A stretch of DNA of 64,000 nt from an uncultured Prevotellaceae bacterium (GCA_902783165.1 CACZPU010000016.1:1-64000); one strand, 5' to 3'. Positions 1 through 9,233 are shown, counted from the first letter of the stretch. Numbers and translations are program-made. The notes: a model not told the origin generated them from the sequence alone.

Positions 1-780
1 CACAATGGTGGATGTTCCACGGATACGTATTCTGCTTGTTGCATTCACCTCGCCACTGTTTGCAACAGAAATCAGGTCGGGAATCTTACCCTCAAGCATT
101 TTCGAGAGGTCGGCCACACCAGGGATATCCAGCTCTTCCATGCTTTTACTTGTAACAGAGCTGGTCAGGTTGCGGCGGTCGAGTTGCTGATAACCTGTCA
201 CAACAACGTTCTCGAGCATTTGTGTGTTTGACTTCATGTTGACTACCATATTCCGCTTGGCGGTTACTTGAACTGTCTCCATACCGATGAAGGAGATCTG
301 GATACGTGCTTTCTCTGGTACAGGCTGGTTGAACGAGAATTTACCGTCCATATCAGTGACGGTCAGCAATTTTGTTCCCATCACTTTTACTTGCGCACCA
401 ATGACTGGTTCCTTGTGCTCATCGAACACATGGCCCTCCACGGTGAGTGTCCCTTTGCCAACACCCAAATTTTTCACAATGTAGATGCCGTTGTTCTCTT
501 TGCATTCGCAACCGATTTCTGCCATCACCTTGTTGATGACCTTTTGGGCGTTGGCATTGGTCTCTTTGACTGTGATGAGGGGAAGGCTTTTCACCTCATT
601 GGCATTGTAGAGGAACTCAATGCCTGTCTGTCGCTCAATCTCGTCGAGAAATTGTTTCACCGTGGCATTAGTCATGTCGACGGTGACACGCGCCTTGTCC
701 AGATTCTGAGCTGATACCGATAGGGCCATACCCAAAAATACCAGCAGAACTAGGCTTGTTTTCAGAAATTGTTTTCTCAT
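1..780 (-). CDS. SusC-like TonB-dependent receptor with STN domain (N-terminal part; C-terminus beyond left edge)
   Basis: The first 260 codons read from ATG at 780 to the window edge. Residues 1-25 are a signal peptide (hydrophobic LVLLVFLGMALSVSAQ). Residues 26-105 form an STN domain (FLDEIERQTGIEFLYN, then CKENNGIYIV), the periplasmic module that lets TonB receptors talk to FecR anti-sigma factors. A carboxypeptidase-regulatory-like domain follows (GHVFDEHKEPVIGAQV), then the start of the plug (VVVTGYQQLDRRNLTSS). It should bind and import an oligosaccharide or peptide across the outer membrane with a SusD partner outside the window. It starts 38 bp after fecR, so sigma, anti-sigma and receptor form a trans-envelope signalling unit. 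The SusC/STN assignment is strong; the substrate is unknown. It is absent from simple ORF lists because it lacks a stop in the window. Confidence 0.93.
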   Translation of the reverse strand, partial: MRKQFLKTSLVLLVFLGMALSVSAQNLDKARVTVDMTNATVKQFLDEIERQTGIEFLYNANEVKSLPLITVKETNANAQKVINKVMAEIGCECKENNGIYIVKNLGVGKGTLTVEGHVFDEHKEPVIGAQVKVMGTKLLTVTDMDGKFSFNQPVPEKARIQISFIGMETVQVTAKRNMVVNMKSNTQMLENVVVTGYQQLDRRNLTSSVTSKSMEELDIPGVADLSKMLEGKIPDLISVANSGEVNATSRIRIRGTSTIV

Positions 781-818
781 TTTTAGTTGATTGTTAATTA
801 TTGATTATTATAGTTCTT

Positions 819-2120
819 TCATTGATGGATGATGATGTCCTCACCATTCTGCTCTATAATGACATTGCATGACAGCATAATGGCTTGCAGAATGCGGTCG
901 ATGCTTCCATAACGTTTCAGATTTCCTGTGAAATGGAGTTGTTGTATGGAGCTGTCTTTATAATAGACATGCTTGATTCCATACCATTTCTTGAGCGAAT
1001 TCATGAGGTGCTCGAGTGTGCAGTTCTCAAAAACGAGTACACCTGTATTCCATGAAACAAAAGGTGTCACGTCGACATTTTCCACATCGAACTGAGATTT
1101 TTGTGCGTTGATTCTTGCCAATTGTCCAGGATTCATCATGTGTTCTTTGCCGTGAGTGGGGGTTACACTCACCGAACCTTTGACAAGCACAACGCTTGTG
1201 TGGAAAGAGGAAGTGTCTTTGTTGTCTTCCGTCTTCCAATTTCCGTTTTCTGTTGCTTTCGTATTCACAACGAACTCTGTACCGTAGACCTTCACACTGC
1301 CTTGTGGCGTATGCACGATGAACGGACGACTCTTGTCTCTTGCTACCATGAAGTAGGCCTCTCCGTCAAGAATAACATTGCGGTCGCTGCGCCCGAACTG
1401 TTCCGGGTAAATCAAGCGGGTGTTGTAATTCATGTGAACCAACGTGCCGTCATCGAGTGTGAGCCAGAATTCCTTGTCATGGCGTGTGGTGATACGGCAT
1501 GCGTTGAGCAATTGCTCCTTTGTCATGGCTGTGATGCCCATAGAAGATATTTGTGCATCTTGCTCTGCTACATTTTTTCCATCCTCGCTATTTCCGACAT
1601 TGCTTTGTGATGTTGACGACAATGTCTCTTCACCTTCAACAATCGTTCCTTCGTTTGATTGGGGAAAAACATTGGCCGACAGTTTCTCTATCTTGGCATA
1701 GGTCTTTCCACTTTCACGGCTCTGCTGCATGGCGAGTTTTACTTCTGGAGAAATTTCCGGAGCTGTCACCTTGGTGTACTGCAGATACCATAAAATGGAG
1801 GCGCCCACAATGATTAGCGCGAAAATTGCGGCATACTTGAAAAAGGTCTTTTTGCGAATAGATTTTGAATGCGTGTGAAGAGGAGTATGTTCAATTCCTG
1901 TCTTTTTGGTGAATTCTTCCCACGCTTTCTCATTGTCGATACTAGCATAGTGCTTGTATCGTTGTGCCAGCAGAGCAGTGTCTTCCATTTCCTTCAAGCT
2001 GTCTCTATGCTTGTCACTCATATTGAGCCAAGCTTCGAGCATTGCTTCTTCTTCTGGAGATATCAGTCCTAAAATTTTATTATGGACCAAACGCTCTATG
2101 TCCTTCTCTAGTCTTTTCAT
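819..2120 (-). CDS. FecR-family anti-sigma factor
   Basis: Single-pass inner-membrane regulator of 433 residues. Residues 1-90 are cytoplasmic and would hold the ECF sigma factor. One membrane helix lies at about 93-113 (FALIIVGASILWYL). A FecR domain spans about 208-335 (WLTLDDGTLVHMNYNTRLIYP, then ILDGEAYFMVARD) and a C-terminal DUF4974-like domain about 355-433 (GVLVFENCTLEHLMNSL), the part expected to contact the receptor's STN domain. Between the helix and the FecR domain is an unusually long, Ser/Glu/Asn-rich linker (about 115-205). It lies between the ECF sigma gene and the STN-SusC gene, the standard order for this signalling chain in Bacteroidetes. Confidence 0.92.
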   Translation of the reverse strand: MKRLEKDIERLVHNKILGLISPEEEAMLEAWLNMSDKHRDSLKEMEDTALLAQRYKHYASIDNEKAWEEFTKKTGIEHTPLHTHSKSIRKKTFFKYAAIFALIIVGASILWYLQYTKVTAPEISPEVKLAMQQSRESGKTYAKIEKLSANVFPQSNEGTIVEGEETLSSTSQSNVGNSEDGKNVAEQDAQISSMGITAMTKEQLLNACRITTRHDKEFWLTLDDGTLVHMNYNTRLIYPEQFGRSDRNVILDGEAYFMVARDKSRPFIVHTPQGSVKVYGTEFVVNTKATENGNWKTEDNKDTSSFHTSVVLVKGSVSVTPTHGKEHMMNPGQLARINAQKSQFDVENVDVTPFVSWNTGVLVFENCTLEHLMNSLKKWYGIKHVYYKDSSIQQLHFTGNLKRYGSIDRILQAIMLSCNVIIEQNGEDIIIHQ

Positions 2121-2158
2121 TTTTTTCCTGTTTTTGTTTTGTTATATAATAACATAAA

Positions 2159-2175
2159 CACCCAAAAAGGGGTAC
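2159..2175 (-). promoter_or_regulatory. Candidate ECF-dependent element between sigma and fecR genes
   Basis: In the 142-bp gap between the ECF sigma gene and fecR there is a short inverted repeat on the minus strand, ACCC-CTTTTT-GGGT, in a T-rich context. No TAnnTTTG box is evident here, so if fecR/susC have their own start site this element is the best candidate. It could equally be a weak hairpin. Assignment is inference only. Confidence 0.25.
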
Positions 2176-2262
2176 AAAAAACAGGATTTTTTTCGATTAG
2201 GTTGAAAAAAAGATGTTGGAGAAAAGAAATGTGGCGGAAATGTCAAAGATAAAGTGGCAAAA

Positions 2263-2838
2263 TCAAAAGGCAAAAGCCTTGTCGTCCAACCTCTCACGCA
2301 AGAAAGCAATGCCGCGTCTTCTGTGCGTCTTGACAGTTTCTATTGTAATATTCATTATTTCAGCAATCTCTTGGGTTTTATACCCTTGTAGAATTAGAAG
2401 AAACACCTCGCGGCTGCGTGGCGGCAGAGTGTCGATGGTTTGGAATAACATGCGGTAGGTGCGCTCCTTAAACAGATCACGTTCGTCATCCTGAAGATGA
2501 TATAAAGGAAAACGCTTAGCTATCTCTGAGATGTGGCTGTTTTCTATCTTTTTTCCCCTCAGATGGTTGAAGCATTGGTTTCGCACGGAGTTGTAAAGGT
2601 ATACCTCGAAACTGAAAACGGTAGGAAAACTTGGAAGCAGTACTCTCTTGTTGTCAGGAGAATGCTGCTTCCAAAAACTATAAATCAATCCTTGAACAAT
2701 GTCTTCGGCATCGTCTCTGTCTTCTACTATTTGGAAAGCATAGTTAACGAGAGCCTTGTAATATTTTTTGTACAGCACTTGGAATAACGATGCGTCCCAA
2801 CGTGCTATCTGCTCTGTTGTTAAACTTACACTCTCCAT
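2263..2838 (-). CDS. ECF-family RNA polymerase sigma factor
   Basis: 191-residue sigma-70 family protein of the extracytoplasmic type: only regions 2 and 4 are present. Region 2 is at about residues 15-60 (LYKKYYKALVNYAFQ, DAEDIVQGLIYSFWK). Region 4, with a helix-turn-helix, is at about 139-185 (LPPRSREVFLLILQGY, EIAEIMNITIETVKTHRR). It would direct RNA polymerase to the downstream fecR/susC genes when the FecR protein releases it. A -7-like box (TAACTTTG on the minus strand) lies 34 bp upstream of the ATG, so the sigma gene itself is probably read by the housekeeping sigma factor. Confidence 0.93.
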   Translation of the reverse strand: MESVSLTTEQIARWDASLFQVLYKKYYKALVNYAFQIVEDRDDAEDIVQGLIYSFWKQHSPDNKRVLLPSFPTVFSFEVYLYNSVRNQCFNHLRGKKIENSHISEIAKRFPLYHLQDDERDLFKERTYRMLFQTIDTLPPRSREVFLLILQGYKTQEIAEIMNITIETVKTHRRRGIAFLRERLDDKAFAF

Positions 2839-2871
2839 ACAATTATTTATATATTATATATATAACGGCGG

Positions 2872-2879
2872 CAAAGTTA
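2872..2879 (-). promoter_or_regulatory. Putative -7 box for the ECF sigma gene
   Basis: Minus-strand TAACTTTG fits the Bacteroidetes -7 consensus TAnnTTTG and sits 34 bp upstream of the sigma-factor ATG. No clear TTTG is seen 19-21 bp further upstream, so only the -7 half is supported. Confidence 0.45.
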
Positions 2880-2931
2880 CGAAAAAACTTTGAATCGAAA
2901 GTATTGTTGGAGAAAAGTTACATGTTAATTA

Positions 2932-5319
2932 TTAATAATAACGTACAGGATAGAGGGTGTTCCACCATGTTTCGTCGCCTTTGAGATATTTCTCAAACCA
3001 GGCCATGATGGAATTCTGCCATTTGATGCGTTTTTGGTAATCCATAATGCCGTGGTTCTCACCTTTAACATGCAGTAGGGCAACATCGCGTCCGAGCAGT
3101 TTCAAGGCTGTGAACAGTTGCATGCTCTCCATGGGAGGCACATTGGTGTCGGCTGTTCCGTGGGTAAGCAACAGTGGAGTGTGTATTTTGTCGGCGCGGT
3201 AAAGCGGGCTTTGGTCTACATAGAGGTCTTTAGCAGTCCATGGATATTTCTCGGCCATGCTCACTTCGCTATAGTTGTAACCCCAGTTGCCGTTGCCCCA
3301 ATAGCTGGTGTGGTCGCTGATGCCTGCATGACTAACGGCACATGCAAAGATGTCGGTCACTGTTTGGAGATATTCGGTCATGAATCCGCCGTAGGAGGCT
3401 CCGATGCAGCCAATATGCTTTTGGTCGACAAAGGAGTATTGCTTGCATACGGCTTTCACACCCTCTATGATGTCCTCGGCAACGCCTTTGCCGGCGGTGT
3501 TCACGTGGCGCGCACTGTGTTTCTGTCCGAATCCAGAGGCTCCGCCGGGATTCACAACATAGACCACATAGCCTTGTGCGGCGAAATAATTCCACGGATA
3601 ACGTGTTTCGAAGTTACGCGATGAGGGCGAGCATCCGCCATAGTAATACACAATCATGGGATATTTCTTTGTTTCTACAAAGTGGGGCGGCAGATAGAAA
3701 CGGCCATAGATGCTGTCACCACGCGATGAACGGAAATTGAAATCTCTACATTCGCCCAGCGTTATGTCTTTGAGGAGAGTAGTGGCGCAATCGGAAAGGA
3801 GTCTTGAGACAAGTGCATGATGGTTCTTCTGCTTGTTAGGTTTGTTCAGTTGCATGTAGTAGGCGCGTACGGGATTCATGGTGCTCACACCGTGATAGGT
3901 CATTATGGGGGCGTCTGACGCAATGGAGAACCCGCTTATCACTTCTTCTTTGGCTGGCAGTTTTCGTATGGTGCGAGTTACGGGGTTTATGGCGAAGAGG
4001 TTTACATAGTCGCGGTCTTCGGCAGAGATGTAAATCTGCCCATCAGCTTTCGACCATACCACGTTCTGTACCGATGGATTGAAATCTTTTGTAAGTGGGG
4101 TGGGTGTGTGGGATGCGATGTCGTAAAGGAACAGTTGTACATCGTACATGCTGGAGTAAGGACCTGCGTCCTTATCTCGACCTATGCCTCCGAATGCCTC
4201 GGCTGGAGCAGCAAAAAGTATTTGCTTACCATCAGGTGAGAACATCGCTGAATTAAGAAACTCAGCGCCTTTCATCAGCGTGTCTGTCATCAGGGTTTGT
4301 GAATCGATTATCAGGAAATCGGTAATAGTGGTTGGCCGTTTGGTGAGTCTCGATCGCGATACGCCAACCAACAATTTCTTGCCGTCTTTTGAAATGTCGT
4401 AAAGCGAAGCGTTGTGATAGCCGAATGTGATGCGCTGTAGCTGTTTTGTTGCGATGTCGTAACGATGCAAGTTGTTACGGTTGCGCCATCCGGTCATTTT
4501 GTCGTCGGGCTCCAATACCAGATAGACATCGGCGTCCCCGGCGGGCGCTTTCTCTTCTTGGGAAATAATCAGATAGTCTTCTGTCGGGCTGATGGTGATT
4601 CCGCCTTCAGGCAGGTCGCTGGCAAAATCGGTGCGCTCCCCAGTTAGGACGTTCACGCGTCGGATGGTCCTACTGTTTCCAACACGCTCCTCAAAGGTAT
4701 AGGCTATGCTGTGGGGCATCCATCTGCAGTTGATAGGTTCGTTGCGGCGGATTACTTTGCCTGTGGCCAGCTCTACAATCTCGCAGTAGGCATTTGCACG
4801 GCCGCCAGGTTGCACGTTTTGGTAGCCAATAATAGCGTATTTGCCATCGGCTGATACCTGCGTCTTGTTCACGCGCAGTCCGTTTATCACATCGTTGAAC
4901 GTATAGTTGTGCTGGGTTGACGAAGTACATTCTATTTCGTGATTGGCATCAAGAGCCACTTTCACCGAGTCAGCGTCAAGGGTAGGAATAGTGTAATTCA
5001 CTGTCAACTCATGGTGCCCCGGTTCCAAGTTCAGTTCATTTTTGGCAGTTGTTCCGTCAACCTTTATGGTGGGATTTTTCACTCCGGTTATCTTAAGTTT
5101 GGCCTTGGTGAAACTGTTGTTATTGACATAGAATTTCAACTCTTTGCTGTAGCCATCGGTGATGGTCATTTTCTTTCCAGTTACATCGAGTGTGTCGAGC
5201 ACGACGGGTTTTTGTTGCTTAAACGGTCCACTGACAATATAGTCAGTAACTTTGATTTCATGTTGTGCCTGCAACGATGTTGCTGCAAACAGGAGTGGTA
5301 GTAAAAGAATCTTCTTCAT
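2932..5319 (-). CDS. Exported S9 family (prolyl oligopeptidase/DPP IV-like) serine peptidase
   Basis: 795 residues with a signal peptide (MKKILLLPLLFAATSLQAQ), so periplasmic or surface-bound. Residues of about 150-500 look like a beta-propeller built from WD/PD40-like blades (TEDYLIISQEE, SPDGKQILFAAPAEA). The C-terminal alpha/beta-hydrolase carries the complete catalytic triad: Ser642 in GASYGG, Asp724 in HGTADTNVPP and His756 in GENHGI. Such enzymes remove dipeptides or cut small peptides, often after proline or alanine; the exact specificity cannot be read here. A TACCTTTG box lies 26-34 bp upstream, so it is probably monocistronic. It is transcribed toward the ECF sigma gene. Confidence 0.9.
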   Translation of the reverse strand: MKKILLLPLLFAATSLQAQHEIKVTDYIVSGPFKQQKPVVLDTLDVTGKKMTITDGYSKELKFYVNNNSFTKAKLKITGVKNPTIKVDGTTAKNELNLEPGHHELTVNYTIPTLDADSVKVALDANHEIECTSSTQHNYTFNDVINGLRVNKTQVSADGKYAIIGYQNVQPGGRANAYCEIVELATGKVIRRNEPINCRWMPHSIAYTFEERVGNSRTIRRVNVLTGERTDFASDLPEGGITISPTEDYLIISQEEKAPAGDADVYLVLEPDDKMTGWRNRNNLHRYDIATKQLQRITFGYHNASLYDISKDGKKLLVGVSRSRLTKRPTTITDFLIIDSQTLMTDTLMKGAEFLNSAMFSPDGKQILFAAPAEAFGGIGRDKDAGPYSSMYDVQLFLYDIASHTPTPLTKDFNPSVQNVVWSKADGQIYISAEDRDYVNLFAINPVTRTIRKLPAKEEVISGFSIASDAPIMTYHGVSTMNPVRAYYMQLNKPNKQKNHHALVSRLLSDCATTLLKDITLGECRDFNFRSSRGDSIYGRFYLPPHFVETKKYPMIVYYYGGCSPSSRNFETRYPWNYFAAQGYVVYVVNPGGASGFGQKHSARHVNTAGKGVAEDIIEGVKAVCKQYSFVDQKHIGCIGASYGGFMTEYLQTVTDIFACAVSHAGISDHTSYWGNGNWGYNYSEVSMAEKYPWTAKDLYVDQSPLYRADKIHTPLLLTHGTADTNVPPMESMQLFTALKLLGRDVALLHVKGENHGIMDYQKRIKWQNSIMAWFEKYLKGDETWWNTLYPVRYY

Positions 5320-5345
5320 GGTTGTTGATTTACTGAATTATGTTG

Positions 5346-5353
5346 CAAAGGTA
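5346..5353 (-). promoter_or_regulatory. Putative -7 box for the S9 peptidase gene
   Basis: Minus-strand TACCTTTG matches TAnnTTTG and lies 27 bp upstream of the ATG at 5319. A matching -33 TTTG at the expected spacing is not seen. Confidence 0.5.
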
Positions 5354-5549
5354 AGGAATAATCTTCAATGTGGGCTATGTTTTCGTATATAATTTGATTT
5401 TATTTTTTATGTTGGTAGAGGCATAATGGACAATGCTAGCTTTGGTCCGTTGCGCCTTTCTTGTAAGGCTTTCCTAATGTGGTGGACTATATTAATAATG
5501 GTATTGATGGCAAAAACAAGTATGCAGGCTTTCTAAATTAATTAGAAAC

Positions 5550-5580
5550 TTGTGTAATTCGATAATTTGCACTATCTTTG
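5550..5580 (+). promoter_or_regulatory. Promoter of the GH2 gene (TTG-N20-TATCTTTG)
   Basis: TTG at 5550-5552, a 20-bp spacer, and TATCTTTG at 5573-5580 fit the Bacteroidetes -33/-7 promoter. The box ends 33 bp before the ATG at 5614. A TTG triplet at 5578 that opens the longest reading frame lies inside this -7 box, which argues against it being the start codon. Confidence 0.8.
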
Positions 5581-5613
5581 CAGCGATATGTATTTTTAAT
5601 CAAACTACAGGTG

Positions 5614-7425
5614 ATGAAAAAAAGATATTTCATGGCGTTTACGGTAGTGATGCTAGCCACATGTGCATCGGCAGCCAATGTGCTGCATAATGTTTTCGGA
5701 CGGAAAACAGTCTCGCTCAATGGTGATTGGCAGGTGATTGTCGACCCTTATGATGCCGGGTATTACGACTATCGTATGCGTGAGTCGGCTAACGGATATT
5801 TCAAGAATTGGAAACCGGTATCGGCAGGCGAGCATGCAGAGTATGATTTTTCGGAGAAAGAAACGCTAAGAGTGCCGGGCGATTGGAATACACAACGGCC
5901 AGACTTGCTTCTCTATGAGGGTTCGGTGTGGTACAAGAAAGAGTTTGAATACAACTTGAAAAAAGAACGTATACTCTACCTCTATTTCGGTGCAAGCAAC
6001 TATCAGACAGAGGTTTATCTTAATGGTGAGAAAATCGGAATGCATATAGGCGGATTCACGCCATTCTTCTTCGATATTACCGACAAAGTGAAACACGGTC
6101 GCAACTTGTTAGTTGTGAGGGTGAACAATGAGCGGCGTGCCGATGGAGTGCCAACCGTGATGAGTGATTGGTGGAACTATGGCGGCATCACGCGCGACGT
6201 GTTGTTGGTGGAGACACCGATGGCCTATGTCGACGACTACGAGATACGTATGCCTAAGGGTGAATATGACAAAGTCAGTGTTTGGGTGAAACTCAATTTA
6301 CCCGTGAGTGGGGTGAAGGTGGATGTAAAAATTCCCGTGCTAAAGGTTAACGAAAAACTTGTGACCGACGAGAACGGCTATGCAGAGAAATTGATAGACA
6401 AGACTCCCGACCTCTGGTCGCCCGAGCATCCGCATCTCTACGATGTGGAAATCAAGTGCGAGGGTGAGCGCATTAACGACCAAATAGGGTTCCGCCATAT
6501 CGAAACCAAGGGCAGACAACTGCTGCTCAATGGTAAACCCATATTCCTCAAAGGTGTGTCGGTGCACGAAGAGGCTCCCTACAGAACAGGACGTTGCTCT
6601 ACAGCAAAAGACGACAGCACTCTGATTTCGTGGGCAAGGTTCGCTGGGTGTAACTTTTTGCGGCTGGCTCACTATCCGCACAACGAGCAGATGGTGCGCA
6701 TGGCAGAGCGTATGGGGTTGTTACTTTGGAGCGAGATACCCGTCTATTGGACTATTCATTGGGAAAACGCCAATACTTTTGCCAGTGCCTCACAGCAACT
6801 GAAAGAGAATATCGACCGCGATCACAACCGTTGCGCCATCATTATCTGGAGCCTTGCTAACGAAACGCCACGTGGCGAAGCGCGTGACAAATTCCTAACC
6901 GGATTGTTGAATCAAGTGCGCCAACGCGACGATGAGCGGCTTATCAGCATGGCTATGGAGGTGGATACGAAAGACAATGTATCGGTGATTAATGATAATA
7001 TGAGTCAGTTGGTGGACATCCTCAGTTTCAATTGTTATCTGGGGTGGTATGGTGGAAAACCAGCCGACTGCGAGACGCATGAATGGAAACTACCCAAGCA
7101 TAAGCCGTTCTTCGTGAGTGAGTTTGGCGCTGGTGCCGTGGCTGGTCGTTTTGGCACAAAGGATGAGAAGTGGACCGAAGAGTATCAGGCAGAAGTTTAT
7201 CGTCGCACATTGGCTATGTACGACCGTTTGCCGGGATTTGTTGGCTGCTCTCCTTGGATTTTGATGGATTTCCGTTCTCCGCGCAGGCATAACCATGAGA
7301 CACAGAATTTCTTCAATCGTAAAGGTATCGTGTCAGAGTCTGGACAAACTAAGCAAGCTTTCTACGTATTGCAAAACTATTATAAATATAAAGGTAGGGA
7401 GGATAAAGAAAAGAAACGTAGATAA
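5614..7425 (+). CDS. Glycoside hydrolase family 2, probable exported beta-glucuronidase
   Basis: 603 residues from ATG 5614, which begins a signal peptide (MKKRYFMAFTVVMLATCASA); the length equals E. coli UidA. The GH2 order is visible: N-terminal sugar-binding domain (SLNGDWQVI, VWYKKEFEYN), immunoglobulin-like middle domain, and TIM barrel. The acid/base is Glu417 in WSLANETP and the nucleophile Glu503 in FVSEFGAGA. Asn568 and Lys570 (FFNRKGI) occupy the place of the N-x-K motif by which beta-glucuronidases recognise the uronic acid carboxylate, so glucuronidase is favoured over galactosidase. This fits the nearby kduI/kduD genes for uronate breakdown. It stands alone on the plus strand with its own promoter and converges on the xerD-like gene. 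Confidence 0.85.
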   Translation: MKKRYFMAFTVVMLATCASAANVLHNVFGRKTVSLNGDWQVIVDPYDAGYYDYRMRESANGYFKNWKPVSAGEHAEYDFSEKETLRVPGDWNTQRPDLLLYEGSVWYKKEFEYNLKKERILYLYFGASNYQTEVYLNGEKIGMHIGGFTPFFFDITDKVKHGRNLLVVRVNNERRADGVPTVMSDWWNYGGITRDVLLVETPMAYVDDYEIRMPKGEYDKVSVWVKLNLPVSGVKVDVKIPVLKVNEKLVTDENGYAEKLIDKTPDLWSPEHPHLYDVEIKCEGERINDQIGFRHIETKGRQLLLNGKPIFLKGVSVHEEAPYRTGRCSTAKDDSTLISWARFAGCNFLRLAHYPHNEQMVRMAERMGLLLWSEIPVYWTIHWENANTFASASQQLKENIDRDHNRCAIIIWSLANETPRGEARDKFLTGLLNQVRQRDDERLISMAMEVDTKDNVSVINDNMSQLVDILSFNCYLGWYGGKPADCETHEWKLPKHKPFFVSEFGAGAVAGRFGTKDEKWTEEYQAEVYRRTLAMYDRLPGFVGCSPWILMDFRSPRRHNHETQNFFNRKGIVSESGQTKQAFYVLQNYYKYKGREDKEKKRR

Positions 7426-7495
7426 TTCGGAAATAATACGTTACAGTATAGAAGACTACCACACAAAAAGATAGGCGTCCTATAGTATTAAAGTG

Positions 7496-8410
7496 TTACT
7501 TGATGTTGCGTGGATGGTGGTTGAGTATCTCCTCTCGCAAAGTGTGAGTGTCGATATGGGTGTAGATTTCAGTAGTGCCTATAGATTCATGGCCTAGCAT
7601 GGCTTGGATGGCGCGCAGGTCGGCTCCGCCTTCAAGGAGTGCTGTGGCGAAAGAATGGCGTAGGGTGTGGGGGGAAATGTTTTTCTTGATGCCAGCGATT
7701 GTTGCCAGCTGTTTAATCATTATCAGAATCATCGTGCGGGTGAGATGAGCTCCTCGCCGATTCAAGAAAACATAATCTTCTTCTCCTTCTTTGATACAGG
7801 TCATGGCGTTGCGGTCGATAAACCATAATTGCAACTCTTTCATTGCTTTTACTGAAATGGGAATCAAACGCTCTTTCCTGCCTTTTCCTTTAACACGGAG
7901 GAACTCCTCGTCAAAGAATAGATTGGAAAGCTTTAAGTTTACCAGCTCGCTTACTCGCAAACCACAAGAAAACAAGACTTCTATGATGGCCTTGTTACGG
8001 TGACCTTCCCATTTTGAAAGGTCAATGGCATTTTCAAGCAAGTCTATTTCTTGCTCGGATAACACTTCGGGAAGATGTTCACCAATTTGAGGACTTTCAA
8101 GCAATTCCGAAGGATCGTCCTCAATCCATCCATCTGTTTGCAGAAAGCGGAAAAAAGCACGAACTCCGCTAAGAATACGGCATTGTGAACGCGGTGAGAT
8201 GCCAATATCATGAAGGGAGGCTGCGAAATGTTGTAAATGCTCCAGCCTCACTTCATGTAGTTTCAATTGTTCGCCGTTAATATAGTTCAGCAATTTCTGC
8301 AAATCGTGCATATAGGCATCCAAGGTGTTGGCCGTGAAATTGCGCTCCAGCTTCAAGTAACGCTGGTAGGCATGCACCATGCTTTCTTTTGTTTGCTTTT
8401 TGCCAGACAT
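7496..8410 (-). CDS. xerD: Tyrosine recombinase XerD-like
   Basis: 304 residues from ATG 8410. Longer starts would overlap kduD and add no recognisable sequence. The N-terminal SAM-like DNA-binding domain (FTANTLDAYMHDLQKLL) is followed by the catalytic domain with the expected residues: Arg in CGLRVSEL, Lys in KGKGRKERLIP, HTLRHS, LGHESIGTTE and the nucleophile Tyr283 in EIYTHI. The protein should resolve chromosome dimers at dif with a partner XerC. The housekeeping role is inferred from its length and typical XerD architecture; an integron or phage-type integrase is unlikely since no attachment site or mobile genes are seen. It starts 22 bp after kduD, so it may be co-transcribed with kduI-kduD. 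Confidence 0.88.
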   Translation of the reverse strand: MSGKKQTKESMVHAYQRYLKLERNFTANTLDAYMHDLQKLLNYINGEQLKLHEVRLEHLQHFAASLHDIGISPRSQCRILSGVRAFFRFLQTDGWIEDDPSELLESPQIGEHLPEVLSEQEIDLLENAIDLSKWEGHRNKAIIEVLFSCGLRVSELVNLKLSNLFFDEEFLRVKGKGRKERLIPISVKAMKELQLWFIDRNAMTCIKEGEEDYVFLNRRGAHLTRTMILIMIKQLATIAGIKKNISPHTLRHSFATALLEGGADLRAIQAMLGHESIGTTEIYTHIDTHTLREEILNHHPRNIK

Positions 8411-8432
8411 GCAGAAATGCTGGAATTGTTGT

Positions 8433-9233
8433 TTATGGCTGTTTGCCGATATAAGCCAGAATACCTCCGTCAACATAGAGGATGTGGCCATTTACTGCAT
8501 CAGATGCATGTGAGGCAAGGAATACGGCGGGACCGCCCAGTTCCTCTGGTTCAAGCCAGCGTCCGGCAGGAGTTTTTGCGCAGATGAAGCTGTCGAAAGG
8601 ATGACGACTGCCATCAGCCTGGCGCTCACGCAGCGGTGCAGTTTGTGGTGTGGCAATGTAACCCGGGCCGATGCCGTTGCATTGAATGTTGTACTCGCCA
8701 TACTCTGAGCAGATGTTTCGGGTGAGCATCTTCAGTCCGCCCTTTGCTGCAGCATATGCACTGACAGTCTCGCGTCCCAGTTCGCTCATCATGGAGCAAA
8801 TGTTGATAATCTTACCTTCGCGACGCTCCATCATCTCTGGCAACACGGCAGAAGAAACGATGAATGGACCAACAAGGTCGATGTCGATGACTTGCTGGAA
8901 CTCGGCGCGCTTCATCTCGTGCATTGGAATGCGCTTGATGATGCCAGCATTGTTTACCAGAATATCAATCTGACCTACTTCGGCGTGGATTTTCTCCACC
9001 AAAGCTTTTACGTCGTCTTCCTTAGTAACATCACATACATAGCCCTTCACGTTCTCGATACCAGCCTCTTTGTAGTTGGCCAGACCGCGTTCCAAAGCAG
9101 CCTCGTTGATGTCGTTGAAGATAATGGTCTTGATGCCTGCAGACACGAATGCCTTAGCAATGTTAAAACCAATACCGTAAGATGCACCTGTAATCCATGC
9201 ATTCTTACCTTCTAATGAAAATGGATTTGTCAT
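8433..9233 (-). CDS. kduD: 2-dehydro-3-deoxy-D-gluconate 5-dehydrogenase (KduD)
   Basis: 266-residue short-chain dehydrogenase. The nucleotide-binding motif is GASYGIG (near residue 18), NNAGI follows, and the catalytic pair is Tyr160/Lys164 in SAYAAAKGG. Sequence features such as GIGPGYIATPQTAPLR and the C-terminal DGGILAYIG are typical of KduD. The enzyme reduces 2,5-diketo-3-deoxygluconate to 2-keto-3-deoxygluconate in the cytoplasm, the step after KduI in the breakdown of unsaturated uronates from pectin or glycosaminoglycans. The kduI gene ends 45 bp upstream, so both are in one transcript. Confidence 0.92.
   Translation of the reverse strand: MTNPFSLEGKNAWITGASYGIGFNIAKAFVSAGIKTIIFNDINEAALERGLANYKEAGIENVKGYVCDVTKEDDVKALVEKIHAEVGQIDILVNNAGIIKRIPMHEMKRAEFQQVIDIDLVGPFIVSSAVLPEMMERREGKIINICSMMSELGRETVSAYAAAKGGLKMLTRNICSEYGEYNIQCNGIGPGYIATPQTAPLRERQADGSRHPFDSFICAKTPAGRWLEPEELGGPAVFLASHASDAVNGHILYVDGGILAYIGKQP

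Noticed and set aside
5578..5613. Upstream TTG start giving a 615-residue GH2 protein
   Set aside because: The TTG lies inside the TATCTTTG -7 box, and ATG 5614 starts a proper signal peptide.
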